Shown: piece after piece, positions 36,545-43,961 of the stretch | Layout: each line of letters opens with the position of its first letter | Numbering within the stretch: position 1 is the stretch's first letter | Source of the DNA: Desulfovibrio sp. X2 | GTDB lineage: Bacteria > Desulfobacterota > Desulfovibrionia > Desulfovibrionales > Desulfovibrionaceae | Length of the DNA stretch: 64,000 bases | Assembly (NCBI RefSeq): GCF_000422205.1 | Contig: NZ_ATHV01000015.1 | Coordinates: forward strand, 81,191-145,190 | Reading direction: 5' to 3' | Notes under the pieces: generated by a model | Told to the model about the DNA's origin: nothing | The model's input: only the letters and a program-made list of their open reading frames with translations | Database searches by the model: none | Translations under genes and position numbers: made by a program

Positions 36545-38041
36545 TCAGATGCCGTACTTGCGCATGCGGCGCCAGAGCGTGGTGCGGTTGATGTTCAGGC
36601 TCACGGCCGTGCGCTGGATGCTCCAGTCGTTCTCCATGAGGGCCTGCAGGATCACGTCGCGCTCGCGGTCCACGAGGGTGCGGGCGGACTCGTCGGGCGG
36701 GGCGGGCAGCCTCTTTTCCGGCTCGCGGCGCTTGAGGATGGGCTGGAACACGGACGCGGCCAGGGTCTTGCCCTCGGAGAGGATCACGGCCTGCTCGATG
36801 ACGTGCTTGAGCTCGCGCACGTTGCCCGGGAAGGGGTGGCGCACGAGCAGCCGCTTGGCCGAGTCGTCCAGGTGGGTGGTCTTCTTGCCGTAGTGCTCAG
36901 CGGCCCAGGCCAGGAAGTGCTCGGCCAGGGGCACGATGTCCGCGGTGCGCTCGCGAAGCGACGGCATGTGCAGCTCGAGCACGCGCAGGCGGTAGAAGAG
37001 GTCGGCCCGGAAGAAGCCCTGGGCGATGCGCCGCGTGAGGTCCGCGTTCGTGGCGGAGAGCAGGCGCACGTTCACGCTCACCGGCCTGCTGGACCCCAGG
37101 GGGTAGAACTGGCGGTCCTCCAGGGCCTGCAGGAGCTTGGCCTGGAGCTCGAGGGGGATCTCGCCGATCTCGTCCAGGAAGAGCGTGCCGCCCTCGGCCA
37201 GCTCGAAGAAGCCGGGCTTGTCCTTGCGCGCGTCGGTGAAGGCCCCGGCCTTGTAGCCGAAGAGCTCGGACTCCAGGAGCCGGTCCGGCAGGGCGGCGCA
37301 GTTGACCTTGATGAAGCGCCCGGCGCGGCGCGGGCTCATGGCGTGGATGCTGCGCGCCATGACGTCCTTGCCCGTGCCCGTCTCGCCGGTGAAGAGGATG
37401 GAGGCGTCCGTGGAGGCCACGGCCCGGGCCGTGGTGAAGAGCTCGATCATGCGCGGGTCGCGGCAGATGACGCCCCGCAGCACGTCGTCCGGCGCGTTCC
37501 TGGCCTCGTCCTCGGCCGGGCCGAAGCGGTCGGTGAAGCACTGCACCCCGCCCCGTATGCGCCGCCGCTCCCCGCGCAGGGGCGAGGCCGTGATCTCCAG
37601 CGGCACGCGGCGGTTGTCGCGCGTCAGGTAGTGCACCTGGCGCCGGGCCACGGTCTTGCCGCTCTGGATGGCCTGCTGCAGGTGGCAGTTGCGGTTGCAG
37701 TACTCGGTGTGGAAGATCTCCCAGCACTTGCGGCCCATGGCCTCGGCCGCGGAAAAGCCGGTGATGCGCTCGGCCTCGGGGTTGAAGGAGATGATGGTCC
37801 AGTCCGCGTCCACGGAGAAGACGCCCACGCCCAGGTTGTCCAGCACCCGGCCGCCGGAGAGGCCCGCGCGCAGGCTGCCGCCCGGACCGTCGCCCGCCGG
37901 GCCGGGAGGCGTTTCGTCAGGCGTGCCGGAGGCCCCGGAGCGGACCCCGGAGCGGGCCCCGGGGCGGCCCCCGGAGCGGGAGGAGGCGGAAGAGGCGGAA
38001 GGCGCGGAAGGCGCGGCAGGACTGGGCAAAGCATTGCGCAT
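36545..38041 (-). CDS. PAS-domain sigma54-dependent activator (candidate regulator of tmc and HdrD-like operons)
   Basis: A 498-residue enhancer-binding protein. A disordered Pro/Ala/Ser N-terminus (1-45) precedes a PAS domain (about 55-150) with C-x3-C in YCNRNCHLQ. The AAA+ domain follows, with Walker A GETGTGKD, the sigma54-contact loop GAFTDA (not GAFTGA) and GTLFLDEIGEIP. A Fis-type helix-turn-helix ends the protein (DWSIQRTAVSLNINRTTLWRRMRKYGI). The start is the second ATG (38041), which has AGAGAGG six bases upstream. The C-x3-C PAS matches that of OrpR next door, so Fe-S redox sensing is inferred. It has its own sigma54 promoter. Confidence 0.88.
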   Translation of the reverse strand: MRNALPSPAAPSAPSASSASSRSGGRPGARSGVRSGASGTPDETPPGPAGDGPGGSLRAGLSGGRVLDNLGVGVFSVDADWTIISFNPEAERITGFSAAEAMGRKCWEIFHTEYCNRNCHLQQAIQSGKTVARRQVHYLTRDNRRVPLEITASPLRGERRRIRGGVQCFTDRFGPAEDEARNAPDDVLRGVICRDPRMIELFTTARAVASTDASILFTGETGTGKDVMARSIHAMSPRRAGRFIKVNCAALPDRLLESELFGYKAGAFTDARKDKPGFFELAEGGTLFLDEIGEIPLELQAKLLQALEDRQFYPLGSSRPVSVNVRLLSATNADLTRRIAQGFFRADLFYRLRVLELHMPSLRERTADIVPLAEHFLAWAAEHYGKKTTHLDDSAKRLLVRHPFPGNVRELKHVIEQAVILSEGKTLAASVFQPILKRREPEKRLPAPPDESARTLVDRERDVILQALMENDWSIQRTAVSLNINRTTLWRRMRKYGI

Positions 38042-38226
38042 GGGCATCCTCTCTTGGCCGGGCGCCGCGCCTCGGCCATGCCCCCGGGCGGGGAGGCCCG
38101 CCCGGGGGAGGGACGGGAGGCGTTGGCGAAACGTCCTGTCAGGCCGCGGACCCGGCGTCGCGCCCGCTCGGCCCCACGGCGGCGGGGCCGGGCGGACGCG
38201 CGTGGCTGTTGTGTCGCCTCTTCCTT

Positions 38227-38243
38227 GAGCATGTGCCGTGCCA
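38227..38243 (-). promoter_or_regulatory. sigma54 promoter of the PAS activator gene
   Basis: TGGCACGGCACATGCTC on the minus strand fits TGGCACG-N4-TTGCW almost exactly, with GG and GC 10 bases apart. Transcription would start near 38217, leaving a leader of about 175 bases. The OrpR-type site at 38316-38334 lies about 108 bases upstream of it. Confidence 0.75.
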
Positions 38244-38315
38244 TGCGCTGAAATCAAGCGATTACATGGTGTTGGCGCGAAACGGCCGGGCGGCCGCGTT
38301 GCAGGGTGCATCCGG

Positions 38316-38334
38316 ATGACGCATTTTGCGTCGT
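38316..38334. promoter_or_regulatory. OrpR-type site between the two sigma54 regulators
   Basis: ATGACGCATTTTGCGTCGT differs from the site at 12910-12928 at only two of 19 bases. It is placed to activate the leftward activator gene and could also autoregulate orpR, which starts 50 bases to the right. A GTTGC half-site (38298-38302) adjoins it. Confidence 0.65.
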
Positions 38335-38384
38335 TTTTCGGCGAAGTCCCTTGACCGCGCCCGCCGCGGATACAATAGTGCCCC

Positions 38385-39734
38385 ATGGCCGGACGAACGA
38401 AAAAGAATTCCGCCTTCCCCGCGAACGTCACCTGCGCCGCGATCATGGACAGCGTGGCCGACGGGGTCTTCACCGTGGACCTCAACTGGCGCATCACGGC
38501 CTTCAACCGCGCGGCCGGGGAGATAACGGGCATCGCGCCCGAGCAGGCCATCGGCCGCACCTGCCGCGAGGTCTTCCATTCGAGCATCTGCGACGGCTCG
38601 TGCGCCATGAAGGCGAGCCTGGAGCAGGACGCGCCGGTGAGCAACAAGTCCATCTTCATCATCCGCGAGGACGGCACGCGCGTGCCCATCTCCATCAGCG
38701 CCGCCCCGCTCAAGGACGAGTCCGGCCGGGTCATCGGCGGGGTGGAGACGTTCCGCGACCTCTCGGCCCTGCAGCTGATGCGCAAGGAGCTGGAAGGGCT
38801 CTACACGCTCGAGGACATCCGCACGCGCAGCGGCGCGCTCATCAGGATGCTCGACATCCTGCCCCAGATCGCGGAGAGCGAGGCCGCCACGCTCCTGCTC
38901 GGCGAGTCCGGCACGGGCAAGGAGCTCTTCGCCCGCGCCATCCACACCCTGAGCCCGCGCAAGAAGGGGCCGTTCGTGGCCGTGAACTGCGGCGCGCTGC
39001 CCGAGCAGCTGCTGGAGTCCGAGCTCTTCGGCTACAAGGCCGGGGCCTTCACGGACGCGCGCAAGGACAAGCCCGGCCGCTTCCGCCTCGCGGACGGCGG
39101 CACGCTCTTCCTGGACGAGATCGGCGACATGCCGCTGCCGCTCCAGGTGAAGCTTTTGCGCGCGCTGCAGGAGCGCGTCATCGAGCCGCTGGGCGCCGTG
39201 GCGCCGGAGCCGGTGAACGTGCGCGTGGTGGCGGCCACCAACCGCGACCTCGCGCGCCTCGTGGAGGAGGGCGGCTTCCGCCAGGACCTCTACTACCGCC
39301 TGAACGTGGTGCAGCTGAAGCTGCCGCGCCTGCGCGACCGGCCCGAGGACATCCCCCTGCTCACCGAGCACTTCGTGCACAAGCGGCGCTGCCTGACCGG
39401 CAAGCCCATCGAGGGCGTGTCCGAGGACGTCATGCAGCTGCTCATGCGCCACCCCTTCCCGGGCAACGTGCGCGAGCTCGAGAACATCGTGGAGTACGCC
39501 TTCATCCTCTGCCCGAGCGGCTTCATCCAGCTCGAGCACCTGCCCGAGTCCCTGCACCCGGCCCAGGCCGCGCCCAGGGCCAAGTCCGGCGCGCAGACCA
39601 TGGAGGACATGCGGCTTTCCGCCGTGCGCGAGGCCCTGGCCCGCAACAAGGGCCGCAAGATCGCGGCCTGCCGCGAGCTCGGCATCTCCCGCGACACCCT
39701 GCGCCGCATCCTGAAAAAGAACGACGCAAAATAA
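38385..39734 (+). CDS. orpR: OrpR-like sigma54-dependent regulator of the ORP cluster
   Basis: A 449-residue enhancer-binding protein. The PAS domain (about 20-125) carries C-x3-C in SICDGSCAMKA; OrpR of D. vulgaris is reported to bind an Fe-S cluster in its PAS domain. The AAA+ domain (about 145-370) has Walker A GESGTGKE, GAFTDA in the sigma54 loop and GTLFLDEIGDMP. The C-terminal HTH is RKIAACRELGISRDTLRRILKKN. It lies just upstream of the ORP operon. The ATG at 38385 has no clear ribosome site, and a TACAAT box ends 9 bases before it, so the message may be leaderless or translation may begin internally (next Met at 38445). Confidence 0.88.
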   Translation: MAGRTKKNSAFPANVTCAAIMDSVADGVFTVDLNWRITAFNRAAGEITGIAPEQAIGRTCREVFHSSICDGSCAMKASLEQDAPVSNKSIFIIREDGTRVPISISAAPLKDESGRVIGGVETFRDLSALQLMRKELEGLYTLEDIRTRSGALIRMLDILPQIAESEAATLLLGESGTGKELFARAIHTLSPRKKGPFVAVNCGALPEQLLESELFGYKAGAFTDARKDKPGRFRLADGGTLFLDEIGDMPLPLQVKLLRALQERVIEPLGAVAPEPVNVRVVAATNRDLARLVEEGGFRQDLYYRLNVVQLKLPRLRDRPEDIPLLTEHFVHKRRCLTGKPIEGVSEDVMQLLMRHPFPGNVRELENIVEYAFILCPSGFIQLEHLPESLHPAQAAPRAKSGAQTMEDMRLSAVREALARNKGRKIAACRELGISRDTLRRILKKNDAK

Positions 39735-39739
39735 GTCGT
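39721..39739. promoter_or_regulatory. OrpR-type site overlapping the orpR stop codon
   Basis: ACGACGCAAAATAAGTCGT has the same ACGAC-N9-GTCGT arms and spacing as the sites at 12910 and 38316. It is centred about 129 bases upstream of the predicted ORP operon start. Confidence 0.55.
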
Positions 39740-39749
39740 TTTCCTGAAA

Positions 39750-39770
39750 AACGCTGCATTCTGCCGCGTT
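39750..39770. promoter_or_regulatory. Second OrpR-type site upstream of the ORP operon
   Basis: AACGCTGCATTCTGCCGCGTT, minus one mismatch pair, is an inverted repeat around the same GCATTCTGC core as the site at 12910. It is centred near -99 relative to the predicted start. Confidence 0.55.
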
Positions 39771-39832
39771 TCTTCGTCTCCCCCTCACCACATCCGCTTC
39801 GCCAATAGCCTGTCTTTACAGACAAATCTCCC

Positions 39833-39848
39833 TGGCATGCTCCCTGCT
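39833..39848 (+). promoter_or_regulatory. sigma54 promoter of the ORP operon
   Basis: TGGCATGCTCCCTGCT has GG at 39834-39835 and GC at 39846-39847, exactly 10 bases apart. Transcription would start near 39859, 56 bases before the first gene. Confidence 0.75.
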
Positions 39849-39914
39849 TAAGGTGGCGTGACGGCGGCGCGCGAACGCCTTCAGCGCGGCGCCGCACAAT
39901 GCCCGGAGAACGCC

Positions 39915-40421
39915 ATGCGCCTGTGCCTCGCCTGCCACCAGGACCGGTTGGCCACCCTGCTCGACACCACGACGCACCTCGTCTTCGTGGACGTGGACTG
40001 CGGCCGGGTGACCGAACTCGCGCAGTGCGGCATCCCCTACGCCGCGCCCCGTGTGCTGGCCGAGCGGCTGGACTCGCTGCAGACCGGAACGCTCCTGTGC
40101 GGGGGCATCAGCCGCCAGGACCGGCTCTCGCTCGAGGGCCGGGGGGTGCGCGTCATCCCCTGGCTGTGCGGCAGCCTGGACAGGGTCGCGGAGGCGCTGC
40201 TGTCCGGGGACGTGGCCGGGCTGGCCATGCCGGGCTGCCCGTGCAGATGCCGGGGGCTGGGCCCCGGGGCCGGGGGCGGCCGAGGACACCGGGGAGGCCG
40301 AGGCTGCGGCGGCGCGCGCACGAAGGCGGGCGCCGGGTGCGAAGGGCCGGGACCGGAGAACGGGCCGAAACAGGCGCAAGCGGCGGACGCAAAGACGCCC
40401 GCCAAGGAGAAGACGCCATGA
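39915..40421 (+). CDS. NifX/ORP-like domain protein with Cys/Gly-rich tail
   Basis: A 168-residue protein. Residues 1-105 resemble the small NifX/NafY (dinitrogenase FeMo-cofactor-binding) fold, with RLCLACHQDRLATLLD at the start, LVFVDVDCG, and VIPWLCGSLDRVAEALLSGD at the end. A low-complexity tail follows (CPCRCRGLG, then Gly/Arg and Ala/Lys). The start is the ATG at 39915; the longer frame lacks a ribosome site. It overlaps the next gene by 4 bases (ATGA). As the first gene of the sigma54 ORP operon it probably takes part in assembly of the Mo-Cu cluster or binding of ORP. Confidence 0.72.
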   Translation: MRLCLACHQDRLATLLDTTTHLVFVDVDCGRVTELAQCGIPYAAPRVLAERLDSLQTGTLLCGGISRQDRLSLEGRGVRVIPWLCGSLDRVAEALLSGDVAGLAMPGCPCRCRGLGPGAGGGRGHRGGRGCGGARTKAGAGCEGPGPENGPKQAQAADAKTPAKEKTP

Positions 40422-40756
40422 GAAACGCAATGAATAACGGAATGAGCGGACAGGGACAGGGGCAGGGCCAGGGACGCGGAACGGGCCGCGGCCGGGGCTG
40501 CGGACAGGGCATGGGAAAGGGCCAGGGCCAGGGCCAGGGCAAGGGCATGGGCCGCGGCGGCTGCCGCGGCGTCAAGTCCGTGCAGCCCGCCGATGTGTCG
40601 GCCGACATGTCCCCCGACGCGTCCCCCGAGACGTCCCCCGACACGTCTGCCGCCGCGCCCGCCCCCGACCAGGACGAGCAGACCGGCGCGGGCGCGGCCG
40701 CCTTCCCCAGGCGGCTGCGCCGCCGCGACGGCTCGTGCCGCAGGCGCGGCGCCTGA
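40418..40756 (+). CDS. Small Gly/Gln/Cys-rich protein of the ORP operon
   Basis: A 112-residue protein. Residues 8-50 are near-perfect GQG/GRG/GKG repeats with Met and three Cys (GRGCGQGMGKGQGQGQGKG, then GGCRG). Next is an acidic Asp/Ser/Pro stretch of DMSPDASPETSPDTS type, and a basic RRLRRRDGSCRRR end. It is probably disordered. AAGGAGA lies seven bases before the ATG. Its start overlaps the previous stop, so it is translated with the ORP genes. A metal- or cluster-binding role is only a guess from its Cys and Met content. Confidence 0.7.
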   Translation: MRNAMNNGMSGQGQGQGQGRGTGRGRGCGQGMGKGQGQGQGKGMGRGGCRGVKSVQPADVSADMSPDASPETSPDTSAAAPAPDQDEQTGAGAAAFPRRLRRRDGSCRRRGA

Positions 40757-40856
40757 GCCGGGCGCGGCACGAGTCGGCAACCCCGAGACAGCCACGGGCG
40801 GGAGAGGCGCCAAGCGGCGCCCGGCACCCCCTCTCCCGCCGAAAAGGATGGAGTGT

Positions 40857-41210
40857 ATGGACATCATCGCAGTCACCGCCGAGGCCCCGGGCCTCGATTC
40901 CCCCGTCGATCCGCGCTTCGGCCGGGCGGCGGGGTTCGTCGTCGTGGACCTTTCCACCATGAAGGACACCTGGGTCGACAACGGCTCGTCGCAGACCCTG
41001 GCGCAGGGCGCGGGCATCCAGGCCGCGGAGAACGTCTCGGCCGCGGGCGCGGGCGTGCTCCTCACCGGCTGGGTGGGGCCCAAGGCCTTCACCGCGCTTT
41101 CCGCTGCGGGCATCAAGGTGGGCCAGGACCTCTCCGGCATCACCGTGCGCGAGGCCGTGGAGCGCTTCAAGGCCGGGAACGTCTCCTTCGCCGACGGGCC
41201 CAACAAGTGA
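40857..41210 (+). CDS. orp: Orange protein (ORP)-like, MTH1175/NifX family
   Basis: A 117-residue protein, the same length as ORP of D. gigas as I recall. It has the family text MDIIAVTAEAPGLDSPVDPRFGRAAGFVVVD, then VLLTGWVGPKAFTALSAAGIKV. ORP binds a Mo-Cu sulfide cluster non-covalently and belongs to a complex with two MinD-like ATPases linked to cell division in D. vulgaris. The chosen start is the second ATG (40857), which has AAGGA at good spacing. The stop overlaps the GTG start of the next gene (GTGA). Confidence 0.85.
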   Translation: MDIIAVTAEAPGLDSPVDPRFGRAAGFVVVDLSTMKDTWVDNGSSQTLAQGAGIQAAENVSAAGAGVLLTGWVGPKAFTALSAAGIKVGQDLSGITVREAVERFKAGNVSFADGPNK

Positions 41211-42115
41211 TCGTCGCCATCGCCAGCGGCAAGGGCGGCACCGGCAAGACCACGGTCTGCGCCTCCCTCGCCTCGGTCTGGCCGGGACCCGTTGCGGCCG
41301 TGGACCTCGACGTGGAGGAGCCGAACCTCGGCCTCTTCCTGCGCCCGCAGATCGCCTCCGAGGAGAGCGCCTTCCTCGAGGTGCCGCTGCCCCCGCTCGC
41401 AAACTGCACGCTCTGCGGGACCTGCGTGGAGCTCTGCCAGTTCAAGGCCGTGACGCGCATGGGCGGGCGCATCCTCGTCTTCCCGGAGATGTGCCACGGC
41501 TGCGGCGGCTGCCTGGCCTTGTGCCCCGAGCACTCCCTCTTGTCCGGCCGCCGCGAGCTCGGCACCGTGTCCGAGGGCGTCGTGCACGGCGGCACCTCGT
41601 CCGGCGGCTGGCCGATCCGCTTCCTCTCCGGCCGCCTGCGCGTGGGCGAGGCCATGAGCCCGCCGCTCATGCGCGAGGTGGTGCGCCGCCTCTCAGCCCT
41701 GCCGGCCGGGGAGGGGAGCCCCATGGACGCCCTTCTGGACGCGCCTCCGGGCGTGAGCTGCCCGGCGGTGAGCGCGGTCACGGCCGCGGACGCCGTCCTC
41801 CTCGTGGCCGAACCCACGCCCTTCGGCCTGCACGACTTCGCCCTGGCCGTGGAGGCCTTTCGGCCGCTCGGCAAGCCCATGGGCGTGGTCGTCAACCGCG
41901 CCGGGCTCGGCGACGAGTCCATCCAGGAATTCTGCCGCGCGAACGGCCTGCCCGTGCTGGCCGAGATCCCCTTCGAGCGCGCCATCGCCGAGGCCTACGC
42001 CCGCTCGCGCCTGATCGCGGGGCTCGACGCCCGGCTGCACGCGCTCTTCACCGATCTCGCCGCCCGCGTGGCCGGGCTGGCCGCGGGCAAGATCACGGAG
42101 GCCGCCCATGCCTGA
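41207..42115 (+). CDS. MinD/Mrp-type ATPase with ferredoxin insert (ORP complex, 1)
   Basis: A 302-residue P-loop ATPase with the deviant Walker A KGGTGKT near residue 10 and two [4Fe-4S] motifs inserted at about 63-100 (CTLCGTCVELCQFKAV, CHGCGGCLALCPEHSL). LLDAPPGVSCPAVSAV is the switch II region. The GTG start at 41207 overlaps the ORP stop, and the ATG of the next ATPase lies inside its end (8 bases). It corresponds to the Orp ATPases of D. vulgaris; a partner of ORP in the cytosol. Confidence 0.88.
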   Translation: MIVAIASGKGGTGKTTVCASLASVWPGPVAAVDLDVEEPNLGLFLRPQIASEESAFLEVPLPPLANCTLCGTCVELCQFKAVTRMGGRILVFPEMCHGCGGCLALCPEHSLLSGRRELGTVSEGVVHGGTSSGGWPIRFLSGRLRVGEAMSPPLMREVVRRLSALPAGEGSPMDALLDAPPGVSCPAVSAVTAADAVLLVAEPTPFGLHDFALAVEAFRPLGKPMGVVVNRAGLGDESIQEFCRANGLPVLAEIPFERAIAEAYARSRLIAGLDARLHALFTDLAARVAGLAAGKITEAAHA

Positions 42116-43055
42116 CGCGAAGCCCGCAAAGAGGAAAGTGACCGAGATCGTGGTCATCAGCGGCAAGGGCGGCACGGGCAAGACCTCGCTCACCGCCTCC
42201 TTCGCCCACCTGGCCGAGGACAGGATCGTCTGCGACCTGGACGTGGACGCGCCGGACCTGCACATCCTGCTCGCGCCGAAGCATCTGCGAAGCGAGCCCT
42301 TCGTCTCCGGCCACGAGGCGGCGATAGACCCCGGCCGCTGCACGGACTGCGGGCAGTGCGCGGCGCTGTGCCGCTTCGGGGCCGTCCGGGAGGTGGACGG
42401 CGAGTACGTCGTGGACCCGGTGCGCTGCGAGGGCTGCAAGGTCTGCGTGGCCTGCTGCCCGGCCGGGGCCGTGGACTTTTTGGACAAGACCTGCGGCGAG
42501 CGGCACGTGAGCGCCACGCGTTTTTGCACCATGGTGCACGCGCGCCTCTTTCCGGGCGAGGAGAACTCCGGCCGCCTGGTGACGCTCCTGCGCCGCGAGG
42601 CCCGCGCGCTGGCGGAAGAGGAGGGCAGGAGCCTCATCCTCTGCGACGGCTCGCCCGGCATCGGCTGCCCGGTCATAAGCTCGCTCAGCGGCGCGGACCT
42701 GGCCGTGGCCGTCACCGAGCCCACGCCGTCGGGCGCGCACGACTTCGCCCGCGTGGCCGAGCTGTGCGCCCACTTCCGGGTCCCCCTGGCGCTCGTCGTC
42801 AACAAGCACGACCTGAACCCGGAGCAGACCCGGGCCATCGAGGACGCGGCCCGCGCCATGGGCCACGTCGTGGCGGGCAGGATCCCGTTCCACCCGGACG
42901 TGACCGCGGCCATGCTCGCGCGCAAGGCGGTCACGGAGACGGATTCGCCGCTCGCCCCGCTGATCCGCGACATCTGGACGACCATTCTCGAAACCGCCGG
43001 ACGCGCCGCGAAGACCGCGGCCGCGCCCGTTCTCACCACACTCAAAGGAGCCTGA
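42108..43055 (+). CDS. MinD/Mrp-type ATPase with ferredoxin insert (ORP complex, 2)
   Basis: A 315-residue paralogue of the preceding gene. Walker A is KGGTGKT near 18, and the two [4Fe-4S] motifs are CTDCGQCAALCRFGAV and CEGCKVCVACCPAGAV at about 78-120. The switch region is LCDGSPGIGCPVISSLSGADLAV. The two ATPases probably form a heterodimer with four clusters, as in the D. vulgaris complex. The C-terminus has an Ala-rich tail. The gene is co-translated with its neighbours. Confidence 0.88.
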   Translation: MPDAKPAKRKVTEIVVISGKGGTGKTSLTASFAHLAEDRIVCDLDVDAPDLHILLAPKHLRSEPFVSGHEAAIDPGRCTDCGQCAALCRFGAVREVDGEYVVDPVRCEGCKVCVACCPAGAVDFLDKTCGERHVSATRFCTMVHARLFPGEENSGRLVTLLRREARALAEEEGRSLILCDGSPGIGCPVISSLSGADLAVAVTEPTPSGAHDFARVAELCAHFRVPLALVVNKHDLNPEQTRAIEDAARAMGHVVAGRIPFHPDVTAAMLARKAVTETDSPLAPLIRDIWTTILETAGRAAKTAAAPVLTTLKGA

Positions 43056-43058
43056 ACC

Positions 43059-43439
43059 ATGGACAAGATGCTTATCGCCGTTCCCTCGGAGCTGCCGGGC
43101 GGGATGACCGCCGCCGTGGGCGCGCACTTCGGCCACTGCGACCTCTACACCCTGATCGAGGTGCAGGGCGGCGAGGTCACGCGCGTGGCCACCCTGCCCA
43201 ACGTCCCGCACCAGCAGGGCGGCTGCATGGCCCCGGTCAACCACCTGGCGAGCAGCGGCGTCACCGTGCTCATCGCGGGCGGCATGGGCATGCGCCCGCT
43301 CATGGGCTTCAACCAGGTGGGCATCGAGGTCTTCCACGGCGCGGGCGCGGAAAGCGTCTCGCACGCGGTGGAGGCCTTCCTGGCCGGACAGCTTCGGCGC
43401 TTCGCCCCGGAGTTCACCTGCGGCGGCGGACACGGCTAG
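43059..43439 (+). CDS. NifX/ORP-family cluster-binding protein
   Basis: A 126-residue member of the same small fold as ORP (LIAVPSELPGGMTAAVGAHFGHCDLYTLIEV, VLIAGGMGMRPLMGFNQVGIEVF). Candidate metal ligands are HFGHC, HQQGGC and the end FTCGGGHG. It begins 3 bases after the second ATPase. It is a second ORP-like cluster carrier in the operon. Confidence 0.82.
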   Translation: MDKMLIAVPSELPGGMTAAVGAHFGHCDLYTLIEVQGGEVTRVATLPNVPHQQGGCMAPVNHLASSGVTVLIAGGMGMRPLMGFNQVGIEVFHGAGAESVSHAVEAFLAGQLRRFAPEFTCGGGHG

Positions 43440-43449
43440 GGTGGGCGCC

Positions 43450-43842
43450 ATGCCGGGAGGGGGAACATCCGCCGTCGTCGCCAGCCCCCGGGCCGGTTCC
43501 AGGGCGCTCGCGCCCTTCATCGAGGCGCTGCGCGTCGAGGGCTGCGAGGTCTCCTGCGCGGTCACGGCCGCAGAGGCCCTGTCCCTCGTGCGCGACAGGC
43601 GCCCAAAGCTCCTGATCGCGGACGAGGGGCTGCCGGACCTGCCGGGCGGGGACCCGCTGGCCCTGGCCGCCCAGGTCCTGCGCGTGGACGCCTTCGTCAG
43701 CACCGCCGTGGTCGGCGGCCTCGCTCCGGAGGCGTTTCACGAGAAGAGCGAGGGGCTCGGACTGCTCGCCCAGCTCCCGCCCGAGCCCGGCCCCAAGGAG
43801 GCCTGCCGCCTCCTGGAGCGGCTCTGGCTGGTGCAGGGCTAG
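43450..43842 (+). CDS. Receiver-like protein at the end of the ORP operon
   Basis: A 130-residue protein resembling a response-regulator receiver fold (SAVVASPRAGSRALAPFIEALRVEGCEVSCAVTAAEALSLVRDRRPKLLIADEGLPDLPGGDPL). LLIADEGLP corresponds to the phospho-Asp strand (Asp present). There is no output domain. The start could also be the GTG at 43441. A terminator follows. It could be a partner or anti-activator for the operon; this is inferred only from its position. Confidence 0.65.
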   Translation: MPGGGTSAVVASPRAGSRALAPFIEALRVEGCEVSCAVTAAEALSLVRDRRPKLLIADEGLPDLPGGDPLALAAQVLRVDAFVSTAVVGGLAPEAFHEKSEGLGLLAQLPPEPGPKEACRLLERLWLVQG

Positions 43843-43850
43843 CGGATTTG

Positions 43851-43887
43851 GGGCACGGGCGTTCTCCGTCCGTGCCCTTTCCTTTCC
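43851..43887 (+). terminator. Terminator of the ORP operon
   Basis: GGGCACGG (43851-43858) pairs with CCGTGCCC (43870-43877) and is followed by TTTCCTTTCC. Confidence 0.75.
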
Positions 43888-43961
43888 GCGAACCTTGCCC
43901 GCGGGCGCGAAAGGCTGCTAGCATCGGGCAGTGAAAAAACTCCGCCCAAGGAGGCCGAACC

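Noticed and set aside
36202..38785. Extended N-termini for the unknown protein (36202) and the sigma54 activator (38785)
   Set aside because: The extensions run through promoters and the OrpR-type site and lack ribosome sites; internal ATGs at 36151 and 38041 have good ones.
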